Shown one piece after another: positions 1 through 12,238 of a DNA stretch of 64,000 nucleotides. How positions within the stretch are numbered: position 1 is the stretch's first letter; every line of letters starts with the position of its first letter. Location of the stretch: contig NC_063259.1 in NCBI RefSeq assembly GCF_019578655.1, positions 14,350,489 through 14,414,488 of the forward strand, given 5' to 3'. A program made the position numbers and the translations under genes. The notes beneath the pieces were generated by a model that worked only from the letters and a program-made list of their open reading frames with translations, was not told the origin of the DNA and ran no database searches. Source of the stretch: Ricinus communis. Taxonomy: Eukaryota; Streptophyta; Magnoliopsida; Malpighiales; Euphorbiaceae.

Positions 1-159
1 TTTATTTAAGTCTTCATTTAATTCTACAGATCCCTTATAATTAATAATTCATCAGAAGTGATATTTTATAAAGAGAACTAAAATAAAAGCAAATAAAAAT
101 AGTTTTATTTTTATTAATATAGAAAGATATTAAGAGTACTTATGTATATCTTTTAATGA

Positions 160-160
<1 letters not shown>

Positions 161-191
<31 letters not shown>
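161..191. repeat. (TA)n microsatellite
   Basis: About fifteen uninterrupted TA dinucleotides. Confidence 0.95.
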
Positions 192-194
<3 letters not shown>

Positions 195-368
195 AATCAT
201 TTATTGAATTAATAATTAAATATTTAGTTGAAATATAATTTCATTCTTGTATAATAACTTTTAATTTTAAATTCATATTGGTCAACAATTATTTTAAGTT
301 TTCGATAATTATACAATTAAATAAATAAATATTTATTAAAATTTAATAATTTTTTATTCTAACAAGTG

Positions 369-1990
369 TATTAATTATTAGAAAGTCGATAAATGTCGAT
401 ATAATTTTTTTCTTTAGCTAATTTAATCTTTTATAAAAGATTTTCTTTAATTCCTAAATAATAAGTTCTAGTAAGATTTCAAATAGTTCATGTCTTATTT
501 AATTATTTATTTATAACAACTAGAATTCTTATAAAATTGAGAATTATGCTAATAGATTCAACATACGGAATGTTGTTAATTAATATATATGATTAAGGTA
601 TTTTAGTGATTTTTTAGTATTTTTATATATATAATATGTAAAAATATGTGCTTATTATTTCACTTTACCTTTATTTTTTAATTTATGTGATATTGACAAA
701 GGAAAGAAAATATGAGCCAAAAGTACATAAATGAGCTTTAATTGAACTGCGGCTGTAAAATCTTAGAATAAAAATAAGTGGACTATCAATTTGCCGGCCT
801 AACCGAATTTATGAAGGTCCACAAAGAGAAAATTAATTAGTTATGGTGTAATTAAAAATAATTATTTTTTAAGTTATTTATTTTATTTATGGTAGTTAAA
901 AGATAACTATAGCAGTATTGTGCTTAGAGAATGACTCTGAAACAGGAATCTCTACAAGAAGTAGAGATCAATTAAACAAGAGGGATCTAGTATTTTTCTC
1001 TTTGCGAATTCTCTACAGTTCATCTTCTACAACACTTCGTTAATTTTGTATTAGTCTTTCAAATATCAAAGTAGCTTTTCAGAACGTGGAGAGTGATGAT
1101 CAATCTTCTTTATCTCTTGAAGAACTTCTGAATTTTAAGGGAGCTTTAATTTTCTGTTTTATATTTTTTATATCTTTTTATTTAATTATAATAGCCGTTG
1201 GATTATATATGTTAGGCTAAGTTCCAAAAGTGTTTAGTTTGACTTTTTAGTTATGTATGAACCTTATATATTATGAGTTTAATAAATAATTTTTATTTTA
1301 TTTTCATACTTGTATTAATTTCATCTATTATTATTAATTGACCATCATATCAATTTAATAATAATATTTGGTATGAAAATCTTTAGGTTAAAAATATTAC
1401 AAACACCATCTTTACTTTAATTTATTTTAGTATAAGAAACCTAGGCTGCATCATTAGCTTGAGTGACTTAGAAGACAGACACATCACTATTTCATTTATT
1501 AGATTTATACTTAAAGGAAAATCTAAGTATAAACTAGACTAAATGTTATTTTATCATATAGTCTACATTAATTATTCCATTTGCATATTTACTTTCGATT
1601 TATTTAATTTCTTTTATAAATTTTAAAACTATTTTCAAACATTGGCTTAGAGTGTTTAGATTTATTTTTAATATTTTTATATGATAGTTAATCTTTATAG
1701 TATATGCTCTATAGTTTTTTGTGAGATCGATCTCGTGGTGAATTTTTCCATACTAATATTCGATTCGTATACTTGTACAAGCTGACCTAATTTTACTAAA
1801 TAAATAGCAAAACCTTTTGATAATACTTGATTCATCTTATTGTCATCTAACACAAAATAACAATCTGACGATTCATTTTGCCATATGCTTTGATTATTTT
1901 ATTTATTTTTCTTATTTTAATTCTTCCTATAATTACTTTTTGGGATTTGCCTTTTAAAAATAATTGAGTAAATCATGCATTTTTTACAAG
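369..1990. repeat. Paralogous block, copy 1, split by a 1.2 kb insertion
   Basis: Two parts, 369-566 and 1813-1990, each align by eye in the same order and orientation with 9274-9510 and 9580-9760. Shared landmarks are a GAGAATTATGCTAATAGATT string in the first part and ATCTAACAC plus GTAAATCATG in the second. In copy 2 the two parts lie about 70 bases apart. Here they are separated by roughly 1.2 kb (about 570-1810), which looks like a later insertion. No terminal repeats were confirmed for the insert. Divergence is substantial. Confidence 0.6.
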
Positions 1991-2049
1991 TTTGAGTAAA
2001 ATTGAGATAGTAAAAGTAAAAATGTTTAATATAATAAAGAATCTAAACT

Positions 2050-2390
2050 TTTATGAAAGTTGCTATTTTGGTAAAATTTTTTAAAATTATTAATTTAACT
2101 ATGATTTGGCCAATTGAGTACAATTTTGACCAAATTGAGTTGCTGGTCAAAATTAAGCGATGTGAATGGTAATATGGACGGTATTTTGGAAATGAGAATT
2201 CAAGATTATGCAATGTATATAAATAATGTAACATTAAGACCATCAATTTAAATTTTTTATTTTTTAATTGGCGTTAATATCTTCAATTTTGACAAATAAC
2301 TCAATTGGCTAAATCATAACTAAATTAATAATTTTTAAATATTTGGCCAAAATAATAAAATTTTATATAGTATTGAATTGTTTAGACTAT
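2050..2390. mobile_element. Foldback MITE-like element (approximate ends)
   Basis: The left arm (about 2064-2118) and the right arm (about 2290-2352) are imperfect reverse complements. The left ATTATTAATTTAACTATGAT pairs with a right arm reading, in reverse complement, ATTATTAATTTAGTTATGAT, followed in both by a CCAATTGAG stretch. The arms extend outward with gaps, possibly to TCTAAAC/GTTTAGA termini near 2042 and 2390. No target-site duplication could be fixed, so family and exact ends are uncertain. Confidence 0.55.
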
Positions 2391-3889
2391 TAGACCAAGT
2401 AAAAAAGATAAAAAAAAAATAAGAAGAAAAAAAATTTAAAATTGTCAACTGATAAACTGGTTTGAACTCTTCCAGCTTATTTTTAATAGGATTTTCTTGT
2501 AAAGTTTCTTATTCTGATTAAAGCAGTCGTCTATAGCTATAAAACCATCTTTCTTTTTAAACTGAAGTGCCAGACCCACATCAATATATTAGCGTAATGT
2601 GCATAACATTCACTACCTTCTCTCAAAGTACAACAAAAACAACTAGTACATAAGTTGATCCATAAAATGATGGCTCTTTTAAAGATGATGAACAAGAAGA
2701 TGTTCAACTCAGTGAGTTAGGTTAACTCAAGAAGAAGAAAAAAATACAAAATTACAAAAATTGATTTAGTGATTTAATTTTTTGACACAAGAAGTTCTAT
2801 GATTTTCTTGGTGATACTTTAGTACTCTGATAATTATATCGTTAGCAATTTCTGTCTAAATTTATTAATATCGCTGATAGTCTTAAAAATTGAATTTTAA
2901 ACAAAGCTCAATTATTACAAAATCGGTCTTGTAGAATTGATGACGGAGTATAAAGTTTTCTAATTTTGTGAGATTATTCAAAACTCATTAAAATTGACTA
3001 AAATTAAAGAAAAATATAGAACTATGATACTATTTCTTCTCTTTTTAATTTTTCTCTTCAAATTCTATAAAACTTGAAATAGTTAGTTTTGATTAAAAGC
3101 TAAGTTGGTAAGGAGTGGAATAATGGTGGAATTACAACCGATTAAGCTTCGAATAAATGAACTATAACTATTTAATTAGTAGTGTTAGCAAATTAGAGTG
3201 CAAATCATTAACTTTTTAACTTTCGGAATACTAAAATATGGCAAGAAAAATCACAAAACCTTTGTATCAAAATATTAAATAAATAAAAAAAGAAAAAGAA
3301 ATAGAGGCTACAATGTCACTGCCGAAGAAGAAGAGCACAGACGCCAACCAACAAAATGGAAATTTATGTGTTAGCTTGGTGGAATTATCATTATTTTAAT
3401 GAGTTTAGATTTGGGTTTGGCGGAAATTTCTATTATCCATTCATCAATCTGTTGATTTCGGGGCATAAGTTCTCTATTTTCCATATTATCATTTAGTTTC
3501 AAGAAATAGACCTGAACCTTTTAGATTCTTTTTATATATGCTATTCTTCTTCTTGAATTTTTATAGAGTTTGATTATATATATGCAAACTACTTCTTCTA
3601 TAACAGCATATCAACCACTATTTTTATTTTTATGAAGTTTGGCTCTGTATCTTCTTTATAATTTTCTTCATTTTCTTTTAGTTTTAAAGTTTGATTCTTA
3701 ATTGAAAAAAATATAATTGATTATGGACTTTAATTTCTTTTATCAGTTTCTTATGTGGGTTACTGTTTGTCTTCTACTTATAGACTTTTGTTGTTAAAAA
3801 ATGGCTTACCTATAGTACACCAAAACAGACCTGTAGTTTTTTTTTTTACTCCAGTTGATTTTGAGAGTCCAAAAGAATTTGATGAGATT

Positions 3890-4160
3890 AGAGATGGCAT
3901 TACTTTTATCCGAATTCGAAAATCTGACCCGAACCGTTCGAACTTAAATTTTAATATAAAATTAAAATTCCAAACTCGTAAATAATCTGAAACTGAAACC
4001 GATCGAACCTAAAATGACTCAAACCCAAAATAATTCGAGACGAAGTGATCCGAACCTGAAACAGTAAAAAATTAAAAATAATCCGAACTTGAGATTGATG
4101 TTGATCCGAAATCCGATAATACCCAAATTAATAACCACCACAATCCGATTAAACATATGA
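3890..4160. repeat. CCGAAC-rich dispersed repeat
   Basis: A simple-like stretch with many degenerate copies of CCGAACC, CTGAAAC and GACCCGAA-type words in an otherwise AT-rich region. A similar stretch lies at 27540-27800. It is probably a decayed copy of one dispersed element; no terminal repeats were seen. Confidence 0.5.
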
Positions 4161-5154
4161 TATAATCTAAAATATAACTTTTTATTAAAATAAAAATAGC
4201 ATTTTAGTGACATTTAATTATCATGTATAACTAGTTTTAATATTAATTTTCTTAATAAATTTTATTTTAAATTAAAATTTAAAAAATTATCTTTTATAAT
4301 ATTATTTCAAAATTTTTAATTTCTTAAAATTATTGCTTTATAAATTGCTAATCATTAAATAAAATAATTAGCTTGAATTTATATTTATAAAATCAAAAGA
4401 TTACGTTATGAAGGGTAGATTTGTCATTTGATGGTTATATTATATAAACATTAAATGGTGGGTTTTGTTTTTCCACATTATCAAAATTTTAAGAAGTTAA
4501 AGCATATGTGAAATGAGGGGTTTAAAAACAACGTTTAAAGTTATATTTGGGTTAAAAAGTAAGTAAAGTTCCAATGTGATAAAACATGTAAACATCAGGG
4601 TTATATTTGAACTGTTTTCTCCTTTTATAAATTTACATCAATATATATAATTTTTTCTAATAACTTGACTAAAGATTTTACCGTTATACATCCTATAGTA
4701 TAAATTAGGGAATATATTAATGAATTATTCACTTAATATAAAAATCACATACTAATTTTTTATGTAAATTTGAATTAATTTTTTTATAAATTTTCTATTA
4801 TTTTAAGCAACTCTTTTTATTGCCTTAATGGTAAAAACTACACCAAAATAAAAATATATTAAATATTAAAATTATTAATTTATTAAATGTATAATGATTG
4901 ACAACTTAAAATAGTTATTAACTAATATAGTGAAAGCATATTGCATGTTTAAATTAATAAATTATTATACAATCATAAATTTATATTCCGGCTAAATATT
5001 TACCTTTTTTTCTATAAGTGATTATAAAAAATATACATACACACTCTAAAAAACTTTTAATTAATATCTTTGTACATCAATAACAACAGTTATATTTCTA
5101 AAATTAACATAAATAACAGTTATTAATTATTTATAATTTAATAAAAAATATTGT

Positions 5155-5678
5155 TGGAAATGCTCTAAGCACATATTTTTCCAAGCCTTATAAGCACTTT
5201 TTATGGTTGATAACTTGGTAAAAAAGGTAAGCTATCAACAAGGTTTTCAAGTCTGATCCGAGCTTCGGTGTACCTGAAATAATGGTTAGAAAGCATCGGA
5301 CAGGGTTGTCCAGCCACTCACTCTGATGGCTAAGTCAGTAATAGTTTTAAGTTGTAAAGTATATAGTAATTGTAGAATAATAAAGTTTACTTGATATGTT
5401 GTGTCACAGTTCTTTATATAAAGACCAAAGGTCTTCTAGTTCTACAAAGAGTAGGACTTTGTAAATGTAAAGTCTCCGAACCCTAATAGGATTAGTCTTC
5501 TTGGTTATACAATATAATCCTAGGTCGGGTCGGATTTCTAACTAGAATCCGATTAAGACTTGGTCTTCAAGACTTCTTGTTGTACTTTGAATTTGGACTT
5601 AGTCAACTCTGTGTTTCTTGGTTATGACAACTCAACATGCAATGCTCAACCTACTCTTATCTAGTCGGCCTACTCTTA
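5155..5678. other. Repeat-like sequence hosting the solo LTR
   Basis: There is no gene. Base composition rises relative to the flanks, and GGTCGG-type words occur on both sides of the LTR (GTCGGCC before, GGTCGGCATG after), so the LTR appears to have landed inside an older repeat. The 5 bp TCTTA target site occupies 5674-5678. Identity of the host repeat is unknown. Confidence 0.4.
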
Positions 5679-8066
5679 TGTCACAACCAAATTTATTTAC
5701 TTCTTTTTATTAATAATTAATATTCATTAGCATGTCATTAAACATGTCATTTGCATCATGATTATATATGATCTATTTTATTATATTATGTGGTAGATAA
5801 ATAAATTATTTAGTTACATATTGATTTAATTGAAAAGTAATGATTTTGGACTAAATTGAAAAGTTAGAAAGAAAAAGGATTAAATTGTAATTTGCCTATT
5901 TCCACACCAATATACCACCTCTTTCATTTGTTCTTATCTACGTATGCTTTCCAATTTCCTTTTCTTCTTTGTCTCTCTCATTTTTCTCCTTTCCTTCTTC
6001 AACTTTAATTTTCCAAATCAAACTCTACAAAACTTTTAGTAAGTGAAAATCAAATTCTTCTTTTAAGCTTGAAAGATTTGGGCTTTCTTAATCAAGGAAA
6101 ACAAAGGTGAGTAATTTTAATTGCTTGATTTTGTTGTAAATTAGGGTTAATGATATGAAATTGTTGATGATTATGTGTTTTGGAATTGTTTAATCAAGAG
6201 TAAACATGCTTTTACTTGTGATCTTGAAGCTGAAATTTCTGGGCAGATTTTTCACTTATGATTTCGTGACCTTAGAGGCTTTATCTCGAAAATTTTCAAA
6301 CATGAAAGTTGTAGGTATATGTCTCAAGAATATCTCTGTAAAATGGTTTTGTAGATTGTTGAGTGAGTAGGAACTTATGAGGTTCGATTTTGCTGCTGCT
6401 CTGTTTTTGGTTCAGCAGGTGACCTGGTTTTTGTGCTGATATTTTGAGGTATTTAGAGGCTGAACCAAGCAGAGAGTTAAACATGAAAGTTGTTCATTTA
6501 TATATGTAGTATATGTCTGAAAAATTTCATAATTTTTGGTTGAGTATAACGTGAGATATGTTGAACTTAATATGGCCTGCCCGAAACTGTTTTAAGCAGA
6601 AATCGGGCTTAGGATTCAGAAATTTGTTGCTAATTTTGTGTTTCACAACTTGAGCTAGAAAAGTTCAAATTGAGTAAAATTAGTGTCTATAGAAACTTTA
6701 GAATGTTAACTTTATATCTGGAGAGTTTCATCAGAAAATTCATTTGTTTGATTGGTCATTTAATAGGAAACTTTTTTCTGTTCTGTTTAGATGGAAATTT
6801 GAGCAGCTGTATAGAAAATGCCATAACTATTTCTATACCAATGATTTTGAGGTGATTCTTTCTGCTATGGTTTCTATAAAAATGGAAGTATAATTCTGGA
6901 AAATATGAGATTTTTATTAATTGTACATAAGTTTTTGTGTAATTTCTAATTCAGTACCTACAAGCTGCCTTCATCAACAAATATGTTGATTTGTTGTCAT
7001 TCATCTCATGCATCATATTAATATCTAGAATATATGTTATTTTGTTGAAATGTGATATTTTATTGATAGTAAATATATATATATATTTATGCCTTGTGAT
7101 TGAATTGTATTTGTATTGAATATGTGAATAGGTTCATCCAAAGGCAAGGAAGTGGTAAGAGAAAAGAATAGGATTACTTTGTTATCCTATAACTTCGGTA
7201 AGTATTTAATAGACTAAACTTTGTGTATATTGAGTAGGGACTGCTGTTTGATTACTTGATAATTTCTTGGTTGACTGAGTTGATATTAGTTATGTTTTTG
7301 GCTTGTTATAAAGTGAATTGATTGTGATGTGTTGTGAAACTGAATTGATTGTGATGTGTTGTGAAGTGAAATGATTGTGATTAAGGATTGATGAGTTTTG
7401 TATGGATATTGTGTGATCGGGAAAGCCGGGCGGATAGCTACCCGAGTATGTGAGATGGCAAGGCCCGAGCCGGATAGTCTTGTCAAGTGGTTACTGAAAT
7501 TTAAAAATGTGAGGAAATGTAAGGATGAGTCATCTGATCCTAATTTGATAGAAATAATGTGGAATTGAATTATTTGACTTGGTTGAGTTTGAGATTATTT
7601 GCATTACGTGAGATGAAATTATATGTTTATGAGAATAACTGAAATGGTTGATTTTGTGATTGTTAGTTAAGTGTTGGTATAATTTTCTGTATTGATAAAG
7701 ATTTGATAATTCTAGCCTAATATACTATAGTTTAGTAAATTAAATGCTTATTGAGTCGCTAGCTCATTCCTTAGCAATTTTTTTTTTTCAGGTTAGTGCA
7801 GTTGTAGATAGCCTTAGCTGTGCATTGCTCTTTTTGCATCAGTCAATATTATCAGGTGGGCCAGAGGAGTTATCTAAAGCATTGGGGCATTTTGGGAACT
7901 TGTGTGAATTAAACTACTGTATAAATATTTCTTATATATATTAAGTATGTCATGCCACTTAAATTGTATGAATGTATATTGTAACTAAGTAGTAAATTAT
8001 GTTTATAAAGTTATATATATATATATATATTGCTATTCAATGGGAAGTTTGAGTTGGGGTGTTATA
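5679..8066 (-). mobile_element. Solo LTR of a retrotransposon, 2388 bp, TSD TCTTA
   Basis: The element begins TGTCACAACC and ends GGGGTGTTATA. It is flanked by identical 5 bp direct repeats TCTTA at 5674-5678 and 8067-8071, the length expected for LTR-retrotransposon integration. Read on the minus strand it begins TATAACACCCC, a one-base variant of the TGTAACACCCC start common in plant Ty3/gypsy LTRs, so the element points left. There is no second LTR, primer-binding site or gag-pol frame in the window, hence a solo LTR left by LTR-LTR recombination. The short open frames inside (for example 6670-6855) are not credible genes. The family assignment rests on the terminal sequence only. Confidence 0.8.
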
Positions 8067-8146
8067 TCTTATCTGGTCGGCATGTTTTTTCATGGTCAGC
8101 CTATATTTTGGTCAGTTATCAATAATAAAGTTAAAGAGAAAATCTT

Positions 8147-8638
8147 CTAATTTGTAGATCGAACAAAGCTTGGAAGGTCTCTTAGACAGTAAAAAAAAAA
8201 CAGTATAATAGGAAGTTCAAGTTCTTGAGCAGCTTTCATAGTGAATGTTGACGTGAAATCATCTGTAACAATGCAAGTCAATGGAGGCACATTCATGGAA
8301 GAAGAGTATCTTTAATCTTAACAAGGAGTACAAGAAATGACTGCGAAGAATCTTTCATAACAGATTCACAAAGAGAAGGTATATCTTAGGAAGAATCACG
8401 ATCAGAAGGAGGAAGACCATCAGGAATATTTTGGAATTGGAAGTCAGGTAAACCGTCCATTGAATTGGGGCATCTAGCATGCAGAAAACAATTGTGATTA
8501 AACTCTTGACAAAAGTATGCAAAAACCTCTAGAATAAAGCAGTTTTACTAATTTAAGCATTGTGTTGACATGGCCTTGAAGTGGAGCAGGGATAAAAAGT
8601 GCACGAGGCTTATTCGCAACATTCTTGGAAGAGTCCAT
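8147..8638 (-). pseudogene. UGT85-type glucosyltransferase pseudogene fragment
   Basis: Read on the minus strand, a start codon at 8638-8636 opens a frame matching the intact gene at 12239-13831: a start region [13 protein letters not shown], then [12 protein letters not shown] with the catalytic-type His, NSMDGLPDFQFQ, and further on PPLTCIV. The copy is broken in several ways: small deletions after the GF of the third helix region shift the frame; a CAA-to-TAA change gives a stop at 8388-8386; another shift lies in the LVKIKDT region; and the sequence then jumps from mid exon 1 straight to the exon-2 motif RDLPSFVR near 8160-8190, losing the rest of exon 1, the intron and the start of exon 2. 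Nothing of the PSPG domain remains. It retains GH where the intact gene has SH, so it preserves an older state at that site. Confidence 0.9.
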
Positions 8639-11600
8639 CTCATTATCTTTCTTCACTCAGGTTCACAATTCCACCGCTCAAAGGACTCCGCCTCTCTGAT
8701 TTTTAGACTAAAGGAAAAGGAACCAATTTTAGTTCATAGGAGTCTCTATTTGCTAGCGTTGGACTCCATTATTTATACTATTAGTCAGATAGGCAATTAT
8801 TCAGTTCTTGCAAGAAAGAAAGAAAAAGAGAGGAATGATGATAACATTTGATAATTAGCTAAGAAGATAAGAACATTAAGTGAGTTCTCTAGGCTGAAAG
8901 AATATATTTGCTTACGTTGCCTTCTTTAATTTTTGCTTTGTGGGTACTCTGTCAGTACTTTTTCTATGGTGTCGTATTCAATATCTTGATTCAGATTTTG
9001 AATCTTCCAGGTGCCAGAGAGGTGGCAAAGCAAAGGCTGCTTCACCCTCCCGAAAGGGGTCTTGTCTGAAACAACGGTGCCAACCTAACAGTTCCAATTT
9101 CTTTTTTTGTAAAAATCTATCTCCTAAGATCATGATGCTTCAATATCAAATTAAAAATTTTATTAAATAAAAAGATAAATAACCTGCTATTATAAGTTAT
9201 TTTATTAGTAATCATCTTTTCTAAATGAAAATATATTTCCATATTTATATAATTACTATACAATTCATGGAATATATTAATTATTAGAGGGTCGATTACA
9301 ATTTTTTTCTTTAGCTAATTCAACCTTTTACCAAAGTTTTTTTTTTTTTTTTCTTAGTTCCTATGTAATGGGTTCTAGTGAGATTTGGAAAGGTTCCTGG
9401 TGTATTTAGCTACTTATTTGTGCCAATTATTATATTCATAGAATTTTTATTAGTTAATTAACTGATTTTCTTATAAAATTGAGAATTATGCTAATAGATT
9501 CTACATCCTATAAATATTCTTAACTAATATTTAAATTATTAATAAATATAAATCAAAACAAATTAAATAAATTGTAAGACCTTCCGATAATATTTTATTT
9601 TTTTTATTGTTATCTAACACTAAGTAACAATCTCATATTGCCTTTTGCCATTTGGTTTTTTAATTATTTTATTTTTTTTCTTATTTTTTTTTTCTATAGC
9701 TGCTTTTTAGAATTCGATTTCTGGAAAAAGCTCAGTAAATCATGTATTTCTTTTGCACTACATTTAATCTAGTCTAAATTGATTTATAGCTAGCTCTAAT
9801 CAGATTCTTACTCCAGTGTAATAAATATTAATATTAATGTACTTTTGTAATTTTTTTCTTTTAATTTTATATTTTAAATATGAATACAACAACTGTAATT
9901 AGTTTAGGAACAAGTCTTATTTAATTTTCTAAAATGGATTGTGTTCATGAATTGTGAAGTATAACTCCCAAATCATAGGATTTATTTCCAATATTAACTC
10001 TTAAATTATAGGAGTTTTTTTTTCGTTTTCTCAATTTAAAAGTTAATATTAATTAATAAATCACTAATGATGTTCGCAAAATAATATGCAAGGACATGTA
10101 AAATCTAATAATTAAACTCTTTAATATTCACATAACGAATATTTATTATAATTATAAGAAAATCTTTTTATAGTCATCCACTTGAATCAAATAAAATTTA
10201 TAATTATGAGAAAGTTATAGCTTAATAGAAGTTTGAGTACTATTTTTTTATTTAATATGTAATTTTATTAGTGAGATGACAACAACCAAAATTAAATTAC
10301 ATAAATATCTTGTTATATTATACAAATAAAATTGATGGGACAAAATAATACTATAATTAAATAAAATATAAGATAATATATTTTTTAAAAGTTATATATA
10401 CAAATATTACTATACACAGAAATATTTTTTTAGAACAGATTTAAAAAATTTATAATTTATTATAATATAAATTTTATTTCTATTTATAAATAGTCTAAAT
10501 TGAATTTTTTATTACTATATAGAGATTATTTCTACATAGACTATTACTTTTTACTATATATAAGATTTACACAAATAGAATAGTTTTTCTCAAGTTATTG
10601 CTTTTATACATATTCATAATGATTCGTGGAGAATTCGTGCGAACAAAATTTTCTTTACTCATTAATTCCACCTTCAATAATGCTAACAACATTAAAAATT
10701 CATTTCCTTTCAATGAGAATAAGACAATTTGCAAGGGTTCATGACTTCATTGGCATATACAGTAATCAGTTTTGGTCCCAAGATGCTACATTCTATATAT
10801 ATATAAACTGAAAGAAATTAAAGCTATTAAAACAGAACTTAAAAAATTTAAAAAAAAAAAAAGCAATTAAATGAGATTAAGGAGCTTCATAATACTTGAG
10901 CTAAGTAAAAAATTAACTTTCATCATGTTTTCCATTTGCAGGTTTAAGGAGCTCTCTTGAATTATTTAAGTTGACACCAAATAATTAAATAAAATACTAA
11001 TAAGGTTAAGGATTTGGTTTAAAGATTACTAATCCTATGAATTTTCTTATTAGTAAAAATTTTGTAAATTATAAATTTTTTCTAATTAAAAGTTAAGAAT
11101 AAGACATCCAAATTGCTCTATAATTTATTTATTTTCTTGAACCGACTGCACTAGAATATTAACACTCCCACTATTTGGATCATCCTGAATGAATTAAATC
11201 AAAACCAAATAACCGAGATTGTTAATAATAATAATTATTAGTTAACCCAATTATCAAATTATTGTATTAATCAATTTCAATTAACAATTAGGAGCTTCTC
11301 AGTGTTGTGGTATAATTAATGATTATAATATGAGTAGAGCAAATATTGGTAATGGTGGGAGTGCAATTATATTTTCTTGTTTTTTCTCTACAAAAGGCAT
11401 TCACCAGAAGCAGCAATAAATATATAGGAATGGTTGGTACGTTACCTTTAAATCCACCCACCAGATTACAGTTATATTTAATTATCCAACGTGATGTATA
11501 TAATGAAGACAATGATATGGGTATTCGGACCAATTGGGAAGGTTGTCTTTTATTTTTATTTTTGTCTCTCGTGGCCCTGTTATATTACAAAATACTGACA

Positions 11601-12238
11601 GAATATGCCCAGTAGAGCAAGAAATTAAAGCAATAATCTAGTAAGAGATTATTATATTTTTAAAATAGTATTTATATTAAATTAATAATAAATTATCAAC
11701 TTTTGATAATAACTAACAAAGTTTAAGGAATAAAATGTTAATTATTTAATAAATTTAGATAGATGCATATCCTATAAGTAAAACAATATAAACAGAACAT
11801 ATAAATTGTAAGAAAATGAGTTTATAAAATTTTAAAAAATTATTACTTTTCTTTTAATATAAGTTGTAATAATTTTAAATACAATTTAATTCAATCTTTA
11901 ATATTATAATTCTCTATTTTTTAATAAATTTATTTATAAATATATGTAAAAATCTCAATCAAATTGCCACCTAATTATAAGCAAATATATTCCCCACTGT
12001 TCCATCTGCTACCAAACAAATAATGGTTACATTCATCTCTCTTTACACCCTACAAAGAATTCAGTAATTGGTAATCTTTTATTTACCAATAATTGGAAGG
12101 TAGAGTCCAACACTATCACAATCAGTCTTGTATTGGCTAAAGCTGGTTCCTTATTCCTTTGCTTTAAAAGCATAGAGGAGGAGTTCTTTGAAAGGTGGAA
12201 ATTGTGAAGATAAGAGAGAAGAAAGATACAGGGGAGAG
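8639..12238. other. Intergenic region upstream of the UGT85 gene
   Basis: No gene is supported. The interval includes the second copy of a duplicated AT-rich block (9274-9760), long A/T runs and short low-complexity frames. A less AT-rich patch at about 9000-9110 has no recognisable protein match in any frame. The last 230 bases before the UGT start presumably hold its promoter and leader; I see no convincing TATA box. Confidence 0.6.
9274..9760. repeat. Paralogous block, copy 2 (uninterrupted)
   Basis: It corresponds in order and orientation to 369-566 plus 1813-1990, but without the intervening 1.2 kb. It gives the pre-insertion arrangement of that block. A T-rich run near 9336-9352 is a copy-specific expansion. 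Confidence 0.6.

Larger units (their letters stand above)
1..5154. other. Gene-free AT-rich block
   Basis: I see no gene here. The block is very AT-rich, stop codons are dense in all frames, and the few open frames are short and of low complexity. It contains a TA microsatellite, a foldback element, a CCGAA-rich repeat and segments that recur near 9.3-9.8 kb; each is listed separately. Confidence 0.7.

Noticed and set aside
8570..8851. Plus-strand frame of 93 residues
   Set aside because: It is antisense to the UGT pseudogene start; its residues follow the complement of that coding sequence.
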